From NCBI GenBank assembly GCA_964394205.1, contig CAYMVS010000043.1, positions 1-19,143 of the forward strand: 19,143 bases of DNA. The letters are read 5' to 3'. The notes under the pieces were generated by a model that saw only the letters and a list, made by a program, of their open reading frames with translations, made no database searches and was not told the DNA's origin. Every line of letters starts with the position of its first letter. The stretch's first letter is position 1. The position numbers were made by a program, and so were the translations under genes. Shown here piece after piece: positions 1 to 7,121 of this stretch. The stretch comes from HGM05190 sp964394205. GTDB lineage: Bacteria > Bacteroidota > Bacteroidia > Bacteroidales > Muribaculaceae.

Positions 1-155
1 TCATGGCTGAGATCGGCTGGGATATTACGTAACTTCAATGAAAGTTATAGGTTAATCAAATGTATGAGGAATTTAAGGCACAATAGATTGCCGTATCACT
101 GCGTAAATTCAGGGACAGTGTCTCTTATCAGAACCAATAGTTGACCGTTTATCAA
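1..155. other. Intergenic left edge, no gene
   Basis: No coding region can be supported here. On the minus strand there is a TAnnTTTG-type -7 box (TACATTTG, plus-strand positions 57-64) and an ATG at 4-2, so a leftward gene may begin right at the window edge with a leader of about 45 bases. No good TTTG -33 element sits at the expected distance, and only one codon of the possible gene is inside the window. This is a weak inference. Confidence 0.25.
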
Positions 156-161
156 CTATTG
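135..161 (-). terminator. Hairpin across the stop codon of the cyclophilin-like gene
   Basis: Positions 135-144 (CAATAGTTGA) are perfectly complementary to 152-161 (TCAACTATTG), giving a 10 bp stem with a 7 base loop. The stem includes the stop codon and last glutamine codon of the gene ending at 156. On the minus strand the stem is followed by GTTCTG rather than a run of T, so it is not a textbook intrinsic terminator. It may protect the 3' end or act with Rho. Confidence 0.4.
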
Positions 162-827
162 TATCAACACTTTGGCTTTAAGGCCGTTACACTCCACTAA
201 ATAGATGCCGGCTGAATTGAGTCGTATTCTGTTGTCAGTGCCTGAGTGAATAGTCTGGCCCTGGATAGTGCTGACGGTCACAACGTCGTTGCCTGCCACA
301 TTGTTGACATGTATTGTCCGCCCTTCAATCGTGACGTTTGGATGCCGACCGCCCGAGGTAACTTCATTGAGACCAGACGATGAGCTTTTCAATGAGAATG
401 TCACATTGACCGTTTCCTGGCCAAGCACCGCGAGTATCGATTGGCGCGTAGGGTTTTCGTCAATTCGGCCAAGACGTGTAAACGTCCAGTTGTTTACATC
501 ATAATAGATGGTTATGCTGGAGCCGAGATAGAGAATCACATCGCCGGGTCGGGTAGTGATGTCGGTATCATTGGTAGGAAGCCGGTGACCAAGCTCGCCA
601 ACTTTTTCAAAGTCGCCGTAGTCGCTCATCGAGACTGTGAGAGGAGCGTCGGCAATGAGGGCGCGGAATGCTGCGGCCGAACTGTTGTTGGCAAAGGTGG
701 CTGTCATTTCTTTGCCGTTGGCCGAGATAAAAAATTTGTTATCCATGTAATCTTCGTTTTGACCAAATGCTGAAGTCGAAAAGACAGTCAGCATTACAAT
801 TGTCGGCAGGAGTTTTAAATTTTTCAT
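156..827 (-). CDS. Exported cyclophilin-like fold protein with sorting-like C-terminal tail
   Basis: A 223-residue protein. Residues 1-22 form a signal peptide (MKNLK, hydrophobic run, then a likely cleavage after AFG). Residues about 30-147 match the cyclophilin-like fold family (Cyclophil_like): TATFANNSSAAAF, LTVSMSDYGDFEKVGELG, LPTNDTDITTRPGDVILYLG and the WTFTRLGRIDE block, ending in VNVTFSL. These proteins have a cyclophilin-type barrel, but I do not see classical prolyl isomerase active-site residues, and the family's biochemical role is not established to my knowledge. Residues about 163-223 (NVTIEGRTIHV, VSTIQGQTI, NSAGIYLVECNG, KVLIQ) resemble the small beta-sandwich tail of type IX secretion substrates or the related tail common in Bacteroidales exported proteins. 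The ATG at 827 is chosen because it begins the signal peptide. It has its own -7 box upstream and is separated from the transporter gene behind it by a strong terminator, so it is probably monocistronic. Confidence 0.8.
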   Translation of the reverse strand: MKNLKLLPTIVMLTVFSTSAFGQNEDYMDNKFFISANGKEMTATFANNSSAAAFRALIADAPLTVSMSDYGDFEKVGELGHRLPTNDTDITTRPGDVILYLGSSITIYYDVNNWTFTRLGRIDENPTRQSILAVLGQETVNVTFSLKSSSSGLNEVTSGGRHPNVTIEGRTIHVNNVAGNDVVTVSTIQGQTIHSGTDNRIRLNSAGIYLVECNGLKAKVLIQ

Positions 828-850
828 TTGAAATTATTGTTTGACAAATG

Positions 851-858
851 CAAAATTA
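851..858 (-). promoter_or_regulatory. Putative -7 box for the cyclophilin-like gene
   Basis: The minus strand reads TAATTTTG, matching the Bacteroidetes -7 consensus TAnnTTTG. Transcription would begin near 843, about 16 bases before the ATG at 827. A TTTG (plus-strand CAAA at 874-877) lies only 15 bases upstream, shorter than usual, so the -33 element is uncertain. Confidence 0.45.
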
Positions 859-930
859 CATTGTGCCGAGGGCCAAAACGTACCATAACTGTGTGAAAAC
901 CTACCAAATCAAATGTTTTTTTATCGCTGA

Positions 931-972
931 AAAAAAAGTCAAGGCCAACCATTGACGGCCGGCCTTGACTTT
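931..972 (-). terminator. Strong intrinsic terminator after the MFS transporter gene
   Basis: On the minus strand a 12 bp perfect stem (plus-strand 961-972 pairing with 935-946, AAAGTCAAGGCC) encloses a 14 base loop. It is followed by an uninterrupted T run (plus-strand A run at 931-937). It starts about 16 bases after the transporter stop codon at 988 and is a textbook Rho-independent terminator. Confidence 0.88.
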
Positions 973-987
973 GATGGTGGGGGAGGC

Positions 988-2328
988 TTATTTGTGCTCG
1001 CCGTAGGTTTCTTTTACGAGGAACACGGCGGCAGCCCCGGCTATCAGGAGGATGCCGGCGATGAGAATCATGTTTGACTGGAAAGAGCCGGCGAGTGTGG
1101 TGAGAATGGTTCCGCCAAGCAGCGCCGCCACGATCTGGGGGATGGTGATTGTTCCGTTAAACAGACCGAGGTAAGCGCCCATGTGTTTTCCCGACAGAGA
1201 GTTGGTCAGGATGGTGAAAGGCATGGCGAGCATTGCGGCCCAGGCTGTGCCGACTAAGAAGTAGGATACCAACAGCAGGTATTGGTCGTGAACAAAGGTC
1301 GAGGAGATAAAGCCCGCTGCACCGATAATCAGAGAGATGGCATAGCCGACTTTTCTGTTTTTGAACATAGGCAGCATTGCGGCCCATACCACCGACCCGA
1401 CAGCTTGTGCCGCAAAGGCGATGCCGGTCCAGTTGGCGGCATCCTGATAGGCGGGGATGTTGGTGCCCATCGATTTGTCCCACCCGAACGCCTGCTCGGC
1501 GATGCTGCCGGTGGCGTAGGTCCACATATACATGAATGCCGCCCAGCAGAAGAACTGCACCAGGCCAACGGTCCAGAAAACAGTCGGGGCTTTTTTCAGC
1601 AGGGTGATGAAGTTTTCTTTAGGCTCGTCGTTGGCATTTTTGTCATTGGAGATGCCGTGATACTCGGCATATTCTTTTGGCGGCATCTCTTTTACCTTGA
1701 TAAAGGTGTAGATGACACAAATGAAAAGGATGGCCGCGCCAAGATAGAACGAGAATGCGACCGAGTCGGGAACCTCATTGCCGGGGGCAATGTTGGAGAT
1801 GCCGATCCAGGTCAGCACAAAGGGGCAGATGTAGCCCACCACCGAGCCTGCATTGCACAGAAACGACTGGATGGAGTAGGCGAGGCCTTTTTGCTTCTCG
1901 TTGACCATGTCGCCCACAAGCATTTTGAACGGTTGCATGGAGATGTTGATTGACAAATCGAGAAACATCAGGGCAAAAGCACCGAATATCAGGGCGCCGC
2001 TGACTGCAAGATGCAGGCTGCCGGCATTGGGCAGCAGGCACATGACGATGATGGCTATAACCGAGCCGAGTATGAGGTAGGGTAGACGACGGCCAAAACG
2101 GTTCCATGTGCGGTCGCTCAGGGTGCCGATGATGGGCTGGATGATGAGGCCGGCGATGGGTGGGAGCAGCCAGAAGTAGGACAGATTGTGAGGATCGGCA
2201 CCCAAGGTGGCAAAGATGCGCGAGATGTTGGCGCTCTGGAGGGCGTAGGCTATCTGCACTCCAAAGAAACCGAAACTGAGGTTCCACAGTCCCCAGAATG
2301 GTAGGTCGGGTTTTGTTTTGGGTTTCAT
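988..2328 (-). CDS. MFS transporter, sugar:cation symporter type (SUT/SLC45/GPH-like)
   Basis: A 446-residue inner-membrane protein with about 12 hydrophobic segments. The N-terminal half carries the PLPFWGL-like opening (DLPFWGLWNLSFGFFG) and the cytoplasmic loop motif GTLSDRTWNRFGRRLPY, typical of sucrose/maltose-type MFS carriers. A hydrophilic central loop (about residues 210-240, KVKEMPPKEYAEYHG and on) separates the two six-helix halves. Members of this group usually import disaccharides or other glycosides with protons or sodium. The substrate cannot be read from sequence, and no glycosidase or SusCD pair lies beside it to indicate one. The stop of nfo is 39 bases upstream and I see no TAnnTTTG box in that gap, so it is probably read through from nfo. 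A strong terminator follows. The ATG at 2328 gives the expected short N-terminus before helix 1. Confidence 0.85.
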   Translation of the reverse strand: MKPKTKPDLPFWGLWNLSFGFFGVQIAYALQSANISRIFATLGADPHNLSYFWLLPPIAGLIIQPIIGTLSDRTWNRFGRRLPYLILGSVIAIIVMCLLPNAGSLHLAVSGALIFGAFALMFLDLSINISMQPFKMLVGDMVNEKQKGLAYSIQSFLCNAGSVVGYICPFVLTWIGISNIAPGNEVPDSVAFSFYLGAAILFICVIYTFIKVKEMPPKEYAEYHGISNDKNANDEPKENFITLLKKAPTVFWTVGLVQFFCWAAFMYMWTYATGSIAEQAFGWDKSMGTNIPAYQDAANWTGIAFAAQAVGSVVWAAMLPMFKNRKVGYAISLIIGAAGFISSTFVHDQYLLLVSYFLVGTAWAAMLAMPFTILTNSLSGKHMGAYLGLFNGTITIPQIVAALLGGTILTTLAGSFQSNMILIAGILLIAGAAAVFLVKETYGEHK

Positions 2329-2367
2329 TTGAAAAATCTGATGTAAGTATGATATGATAATTTGTCT

Positions 2368-3219
2368 CTAATTGTTGTTGGCGGCCAAAGAGTACATGAA
2401 AGCTATCTCTTCGGCCCAGATCGTCTCGTCGGGTGTCTCAAGGATGATGGGGATGTCATCCATGCGCGGGTCGGCCATGAGCATTTCAAAAAATTGTGCT
2501 CCGATCATCCCTTTCCCGATCGACTCGTGGCGGTCGACTTTTGAGCCGAGCCCTTTCTTGGTGTCGTTCAGGTGCATTCCTTTGAGATAATTGAATCCTA
2601 TAGTTTTGTCAAACGAGTCCCAGGTGTTTTTGTATCCCTGGGCCGTGGAGAGGTCATAACCGGCTGCAAAGGCGTGACAGGTGTCAATGCACACCCCGAC
2701 ACGCGTCTTGTCGTCCACACGGTCTATGATATGGGCTATCTGCTCAAAGGTAAACCCGAGATTGCTCCCTTGACCGGCCGTGTTCTCGATGACGGCTGTC
2801 ACGCCGTTGGTGCGCTCCAAAGCCCAATTGATTGACTCGGCGATGAGGTCGAGACACTTGTCGGGCTCTATCAGCTTCAGGTGACTGCCGGGATGAAAGT
2901 TGAGCATGGTCAGTCCCAGCTGCTCACACCGTTTCATCTCGTCGAGAAAGGCCGAGCGTGATTTGTCAAGCTTCTCGACATCGGGCGATCCTAAATTGAT
3001 AAGATAGCTGTCGTGGGGCAGAATGACCGCAGGGGTGTAGCCAAACTTCTCGCAATTTTCCTTAAAGGCTTGTGCCTCCCCCTCCGAAATGGGCTTTGAC
3101 TGCCATCGCGACGGGTTGCGTGTGAAAAGGGCAAATGCTTTTGCTCCAATAAGATGGGCGTTGATGGGCGCTTTGCTGACACCCTCTCCCGCCGATACAT
3201 GTGCTCCGATATATTTCAT
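2368..3219 (-). CDS. nfo: Endonuclease IV (AP endonuclease, base excision repair)
   Basis: A 283-residue protein of normal family length, starting MKYIGAHVSAGEGV. All nine metal-binding residues of the TIM-barrel enzyme are present, and at the same numbers as in the E. coli protein: H69 (LPHDSYLINLGSP), H109 (NFHPGSH), E145 (IENTAGQGSNLG), D179 and H182 (CIDTCHAFAAGYD), H216 (GMHLNDTK), D229 and H231 (KVDRHESIGKG) and E261 (ILETP). The enzyme cuts the phosphodiester bond 5' to abasic sites using three zinc ions and also removes blocked 3' ends. The gene is divergent from the RNA methyltransferase gene, with a TATATTTG box on its own strand about 34 bases upstream of the start. The transporter gene follows without an obvious promoter, so the two may share a transcript without a shared function. 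Confidence 0.96.
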   Translation of the reverse strand: MKYIGAHVSAGEGVSKAPINAHLIGAKAFALFTRNPSRWQSKPISEGEAQAFKENCEKFGYTPAVILPHDSYLINLGSPDVEKLDKSRSAFLDEMKRCEQLGLTMLNFHPGSHLKLIEPDKCLDLIAESINWALERTNGVTAVIENTAGQGSNLGFTFEQIAHIIDRVDDKTRVGVCIDTCHAFAAGYDLSTAQGYKNTWDSFDKTIGFNYLKGMHLNDTKKGLGSKVDRHESIGKGMIGAQFFEMLMADPRMDDIPIILETPDETIWAEEIAFMYSLAANNN

Positions 3220-3252
3220 CCTGTAAATCTCTATGTCAATTGTTTTGATTTA

Positions 3253-3260
3253 CAAATATA
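3253..3260 (-). promoter_or_regulatory. Putative -7 box of the nfo promoter
   Basis: The minus strand reads TATATTTG, a match to TAnnTTTG. The predicted start of transcription is near 3246, about 27 bases before the nfo ATG at 3219. A weak -33 candidate (TTGG, plus-strand 3284-3287) lies 23 bases upstream. Confidence 0.5.
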
Positions 3261-3302
3261 CAACTAAATGTTAACAAGGCGGGCCAATTCATCAAAAATT
3301 TG

Positions 3303-3310
3303 TATATTTG
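3303..3310 (+). promoter_or_regulatory. Putative -7 box of the RNA methyltransferase-radA promoter
   Basis: TATATTTG matches TAnnTTTG, with transcription predicted to start near 3317, 16 bases before the ATG at 3333. No good TTTG occurs at the normal -33 distance. It lies 42 bases from the nfo -7 box on the other strand, so the 113 bases between the two genes hold a divergent promoter pair. Confidence 0.5.
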
Positions 3311-3332
3311 TGTTGAAAATAATTGAATCACG

Positions 3333-4109
3333 ATGATTGTCTCGACCAAAAAATCGATATTGAAGATGGTCAAAAGCCTCGGCGACACCAAAGGCCGGCG
3401 GCTTCACGGATGTTTTAAGGCAGAGGGGACAAAGTCTGTCTTGGACACTCTTGGCCACTTTGAGCTTGAGGGTGTTTATGCCGATGCCGGGTGGGCCGCT
3501 CAACACCCCGATGTGAAAGACATCACGGTGAGCACACGAGCCGACCTTGAGCGGATGACTTCACTCTCGACCGCACCGTCGGTGATTGCCGTCTTCCGTA
3601 TCCCCTCTCGCCGTTTTGACCCGGCTGATGTCGCCGGCAAGCTTGTGCTCGCTCTTGACACCATCCAAGACCCCGGCAATCTGGGCACTATTGTGCGCAT
3701 TGCCGACTGGTTTGGTATTCACGACATCGTTTGCTCGCGACAGACGGTTGACCTGTATAACCCCAAAGCGGTGCAATCGACAATGGGCTCGATATCAAGA
3801 GTGTCGGTGACCTATCATGACGATTTGCCCGCCTTGCTCGCTTTGTTAAAGGATGGGGGCATGGAGATTTGCGGCACTTTTTTAGGTGGTGAAGATATTT
3901 TTGAGGCATCGCTGCCCGTGGCGGGTGTGATCGTGATTGGAAACGAGGGTAACGGCATCTCCGATGACGTGTCCCGGATTGTGACGCGTCGGCTGACCAT
4001 TCCATCCTATCCGGTCGATGCCTCAACCGGCGAGTCGCTCAATGCAGCGGTGGCAACGGCTATCACAGTTGCTCAATTCAGACAGAAAGCTTATGGCAAA
4101 GAAGGTTAG
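3333..4109 (+). CDS. TrmH/SpoU-family RNA 2'-O-ribose methyltransferase
   Basis: A 258-residue SPOUT-fold enzyme that transfers a methyl group from S-adenosylmethionine to a ribose 2'-OH in rRNA or tRNA. The N-terminal part (about 1-100) is the small substrate-binding domain (FKAEGTKSV at 28-36). The C-terminal part is the knotted catalytic domain with all three SpoU motifs: motif 1 QDPGNLGTIVRIADWFG (112-128, N116 and R122), motif 2 VIGNEGNGIS (201-210, E205) and motif 3 GESLNAAVA (233-241, N237). The length and domain order fit the RlmB/TsnR-like group common in Bacteroidetes; the nucleotide modified cannot be named from sequence. The start at 3333 gives the usual N-terminus and sits just after a -7 box. 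Its last 17 bases overlap the start of radA in another frame, which suggests translational coupling. Confidence 0.9.
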   Translation: MIVSTKKSILKMVKSLGDTKGRRLHGCFKAEGTKSVLDTLGHFELEGVYADAGWAAQHPDVKDITVSTRADLERMTSLSTAPSVIAVFRIPSRRFDPADVAGKLVLALDTIQDPGNLGTIVRIADWFGIHDIVCSRQTVDLYNPKAVQSTMGSISRVSVTYHDDLPALLALLKDGGMEICGTFLGGEDIFEASLPVAGVIVIGNEGNGISDDVSRIVTRRLTIPSYPVDASTGESLNAAVATAITVAQFRQKAYGKEG

Positions 4110-5454
4110 AACTGCTTGGTTTTGCACAAATTGTGGCAACGACTTTACCAAATGGGAGGGCCGCTGCCCAGCCTGCGGCGAGTGGGGTACACTTGTCGAG
4201 GAGAAGGTGAAAACCGAGTCGACTAAAACATTCCTCACGGGTCATCGGCAGTCACGTCCCATAAAAGTCAGTGAGATAGAGACAGTTGACGAGCCGCGTG
4301 TAAAGATGCCAAGCGGTGAGCTCAACCGTGTGCTCGGCGGAGGGCTCGTGCAGGGGTCGCTCGTGCTGATTGGTGGAGAGCCGGGCATAGGCAAGTCGAC
4401 ACTTGTTCTTCAAAACATATTGTCAATCAAGTCGCGCCGCATCCTTTATGTGTCGGGCGAGGAGAGTGCCACCCAGTTGAAGATGAGGGCCGAGCGTATA
4501 GGCCGCGTGAGTGAGAATTGTTACATCGTCACCGAGACGTCGCTCGAGTCGATAATGGCTCATGTGGATGACGTCCAGCCACAACTGCTTGTGGTTGACT
4601 CGATACAGACAATCGCCAGCGATGACATCGAGTCGTCGGCGGGGAGTGTCTCTCAGGTGAGAGAGTGCGCGGCGCGGTTGCTGAAATATGCCAAATCGAC
4701 CGGCACGCCGGTGCTTTTGATTGGTCACATAAACAAAGAGGGGAGCATCGCCGGTCCAAAAGTGCTTGAGCATATAGTCGATGCCGTGCTTCAGTTTGAG
4801 GGTGACCGACATTATATGTACCGCATACTTCGGTCAATCAAAAACCGCTTTGGCTCGACCTCCGAGCTGGGCATATATGAGATGTGTCAACGGGGATTGA
4901 GAGAGGTGACCAACCCCTCGGAGATGTTGCTGACCACCAATGGCGACGAGCTGTCGGGAATGGCGATCGGTGTCACCCTTGAGGGGGCTCGCCCGTTTTT
5001 GATTGAGGCTCAGGCATTGGTCAGCACGGCAGCCTACGGTACACCTCAACGTTCTGTTACCGGTTTTGACAGCCGGCGCATGAACATGCTCCTGGCGGTT
5101 CTTGAAAAGCGCGTTGGCTTTAAGTTGGCGGCCAAAGATGTGTTTCTAAACATCGCCGGCGGCCTGAAGGTCAATGACCCGGCGCTCGACATGGCTGTCA
5201 TCTGTGCCATCCTGTCGTCAAATGTCGATATGGTGATACCCCACAGCGTCTGCATGGCCGGCGAAGTGGGTCTGTCGGGAGAGATACGTCCGGTGACGCG
5301 CATCGAGCAACGCCTCCTGGAGGCCGAAAAGCTTGGAATGGAATCAATCATAATCCCGCGCCACAACCTTAAGGGCATCGACACCTCGCGCCTCAAAATA
5401 AAAATTGTGGAGGTCTCAAAGGTGGAGGAGGCTTTCAGGGTGCTCTTTGGCTGA
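4093..5454 (+). CDS. radA: DNA repair protein RadA (Sms), branch-migration ATPase
   Basis: A 453-residue protein with the full RadA layout. It has an N-terminal zinc finger (C11, C14, C25, C28 in CTNCGNDF and CPACGEW), a RecA-like ATPase with Walker A GEPGIGKST (95-103), the RadA-specific KNRFG motif (250-254) and a C-terminal Lon-protease-like domain (about 285-453, GGLKVNDPALDMAV). RadA is a hexameric helicase-like ATPase that drives D-loop branch migration during recombination and helps process stalled forks. The start is set at the ATG at 4093 (MAKKVRTAWFCTNCG), the typical RadA N-terminus. The frame is open 25 codons further up to an ATG at 4018, but that extension has no family match and lies wholly inside the methyltransferase gene. 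radA converges on the dipeptidase gene with only 16 bases between the stops. Confidence 0.96.
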   Translation: MAKKVRTAWFCTNCGNDFTKWEGRCPACGEWGTLVEEKVKTESTKTFLTGHRQSRPIKVSEIETVDEPRVKMPSGELNRVLGGGLVQGSLVLIGGEPGIGKSTLVLQNILSIKSRRILYVSGEESATQLKMRAERIGRVSENCYIVTETSLESIMAHVDDVQPQLLVVDSIQTIASDDIESSAGSVSQVRECAARLLKYAKSTGTPVLLIGHINKEGSIAGPKVLEHIVDAVLQFEGDRHYMYRILRSIKNRFGSTSELGIYEMCQRGLREVTNPSEMLLTTNGDELSGMAIGVTLEGARPFLIEAQALVSTAAYGTPQRSVTGFDSRRMNMLLAVLEKRVGFKLAAKDVFLNIAGGLKVNDPALDMAVICAILSSNVDMVIPHSVCMAGEVGLSGEIRPVTRIEQRLLEAEKLGMESIIIPRHNLKGIDTSRLKIKIVEVSKVEEAFRVLFG

Positions 5455-5470
5455 GCAGCCCCCCCGGTTG

Positions 5471-7102
5471 TCATTTTATATCGGGCAGACGGAAGTGGTC
5501 ACCGGTCTCTTTTACAATGTTCTGATAGTATCTCTGGTCATAGCCCGGGAATGACGGGTATACAGGAACACCGTCTTCGGACAGTTCAAACTTGCCGTCT
5601 TTCTCCTTCTTAACGTTGCCGTCGAGATATTTGACAAGCAGATAGTCACCAAGAGCCTTGTAGCGTGTCACATAGCGGCGCGCGGCAAGGGCAGTGTGGT
5701 CGGTCAGGAACTCGCGGGCATAGTCCTTATCCCATCCCGGAACCTCGGCCAGGAGAATCTTGACCTCGGTGGCAAGAGTGTCTTCTTCGGCCACCTGCAC
5801 CCGACGGATGTCGTCGATCATCTGACTGTAACGATTATATGCCTGGTTTGCCACATAGTTGTTTACCCAAAAGGCCGATGTCCATGAGATGTTGTAAAGG
5901 TCGCCGTTGCCTTGTGCAAACTCGATGGGCACACGCGTGTTTGAACAGTAGACCGGCACATAGACACAGGTGTTGGCATCGTCGACGCCAAACCACAGGA
6001 TGCCTTTCATGAGATCGGGCGCGTTGCGGTCCATGCTTGCCACGAGTGAAAAGCCGGTTTGCTGGGTGGCAATGGCGCGCTCGTGGGTGTACTCCACGCT
6101 GTCGACCATATAGGTGAGCGGGCGCCAGCGATAGGGGCAGCCGTAAGGGCCTGCACCGACATCTTTTGTCATGTCAAGGTGAGTGCCTTCAAAGTGGTCG
6201 CGCATCATCCACTGCATGTCGCGGGTCGACACCTTGCGGTCGGGCTTGACCCAAAGGGGCAGAATCTCACCTTTAGCTTCCATAATCCAGGGAATATAGC
6301 GGTCCATCCCGTCGGCAAACTTGTTGTAGAACGCCCACACCCTGGCGTCGCAGCCACGCAGGGCGCCCGCGTCATAGATGGCATAGGCGCGCGAGAAATC
6401 AAAATCTTTGTCGTCGCCGTTGTAATAGCCCATCTCGCGGGCAAACGAGATGACGTCGGGCGAATAACGGCAATTTTTCTTGTCGTTGAGAGGGAATTTA
6501 TGGATGCGTGAGTGGTTGGCGTGACCCGATATACAGTCGTCGGGAACGCGGCATGCTACCCACACAGCTCCTTTTGAGCGACCTCCCTTGCCTATCATCT
6601 CGAGAATCCATGCCTCTTCGGGGTCGGCTATCGTAAACGACTCGCCACCGCTGGCATATCCATGATCGGCCACAAGTTGTGTCATGACATCGATAGCCTC
6701 TTTTGCCGACCTGGCGCGTTGCAGGGTGATGTAGATGAGTGAGCCATAGTCGATTATGCCGGTTGTGTCGACGAGCTCCTCGCGTCCGCTCCATGTGCTT
6801 TCAACGATGGTCAGTCCATGCTCGTTCATGTTGCCCATGGTTGAATAGGTGTGGGCAACCTCGGGTATTTCACCCATGTATTTGCCGGTGTCCCATTCGG
6901 TTACTTTACGCATGGCGCCATCGGGGTGGTCGGCGGCCGGCTGATGGGCGAGATCTCCATAAAGGGTATGGGAGTCGGCGGCGTAGGTGACAAGCACATT
7001 GCCGTCAACGGTTGCCTTGCGCCCGGCGATGAGTCCCGTGCAGGCCAAGGCCTGAGCGGCCATCGAGAGTGCAAAAGCTATAATGATAGGTTTTTTGTTC
7101 AT
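5471..7102 (-). CDS. Secreted C69-family dipeptidase (Ntn hydrolase)
   Basis: A 543-residue exported peptidase of family C69 (PepD/U34 group), which hydrolyses dipeptides. Residues 1-20 are a signal peptide ending ALA, immediately followed by C21 in the block CTGLIAGRKATVDGN. In this family the nucleophile is an N-terminal cysteine freed by processing, so C21 is the expected catalytic residue. Further family blocks are YAADSHTLYGD, MGNMNEHGLTIVESTWSGRE, the central SGGESFTIADPEEAWILEMIGKGG and SGHANHSRIHKFPLND. The length is normal for the Bacteroidetes branch. A likely role is periplasmic or surface breakdown of peptides for uptake. The glycosyltransferase gene ends 19 bases upstream on the same strand, so the two are probably co-transcribed although functionally unrelated. 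The stop faces the radA stop across 16 bases with no room for a terminator. Confidence 0.93.
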   Translation of the reverse strand: MNKKPIIIAFALSMAAQALACTGLIAGRKATVDGNVLVTYAADSHTLYGDLAHQPAADHPDGAMRKVTEWDTGKYMGEIPEVAHTYSTMGNMNEHGLTIVESTWSGREELVDTTGIIDYGSLIYITLQRARSAKEAIDVMTQLVADHGYASGGESFTIADPEEAWILEMIGKGGRSKGAVWVACRVPDDCISGHANHSRIHKFPLNDKKNCRYSPDVISFAREMGYYNGDDKDFDFSRAYAIYDAGALRGCDARVWAFYNKFADGMDRYIPWIMEAKGEILPLWVKPDRKVSTRDMQWMMRDHFEGTHLDMTKDVGAGPYGCPYRWRPLTYMVDSVEYTHERAIATQQTGFSLVASMDRNAPDLMKGILWFGVDDANTCVYVPVYCSNTRVPIEFAQGNGDLYNISWTSAFWVNNYVANQAYNRYSQMIDDIRRVQVAEEDTLATEVKILLAEVPGWDKDYAREFLTDHTALAARRYVTRYKALGDYLLVKYLDGNVKKEKDGKFELSEDGVPVYPSFPGYDQRYYQNIVKETGDHFRLPDIK

Positions 7103-7121
7103 CTTACTGTTGTTTTTAAAA

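Noticed and set aside
78..93. Thirteen-base match (CAATAGATTGCCG) between 81-93 and 8408-8420
   Set aside because: A match of this length is expected by chance about once or more in a window this size; flanks differ and no function is suggested.
1282..1953. A 223-codon open frame on the plus strand opposite the MFS transporter gene
   Set aside because: Low-complexity translation rich in G, D, H and R with no recognisable family; it is antisense to a clear transporter gene.
4018..4092. In-frame 25-codon upstream extension of radA
   Set aside because: The extension lies inside the methyltransferase gene and does not resemble RadA, while the ATG at 4093 gives the standard MAKK...C-X2-C start.
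5440..5470. Short GGCT/AGCC inverted repeat at the radA-dipeptidase junction
   Set aside because: Only a 4 bp stem without a T run; too weak to call a terminator.
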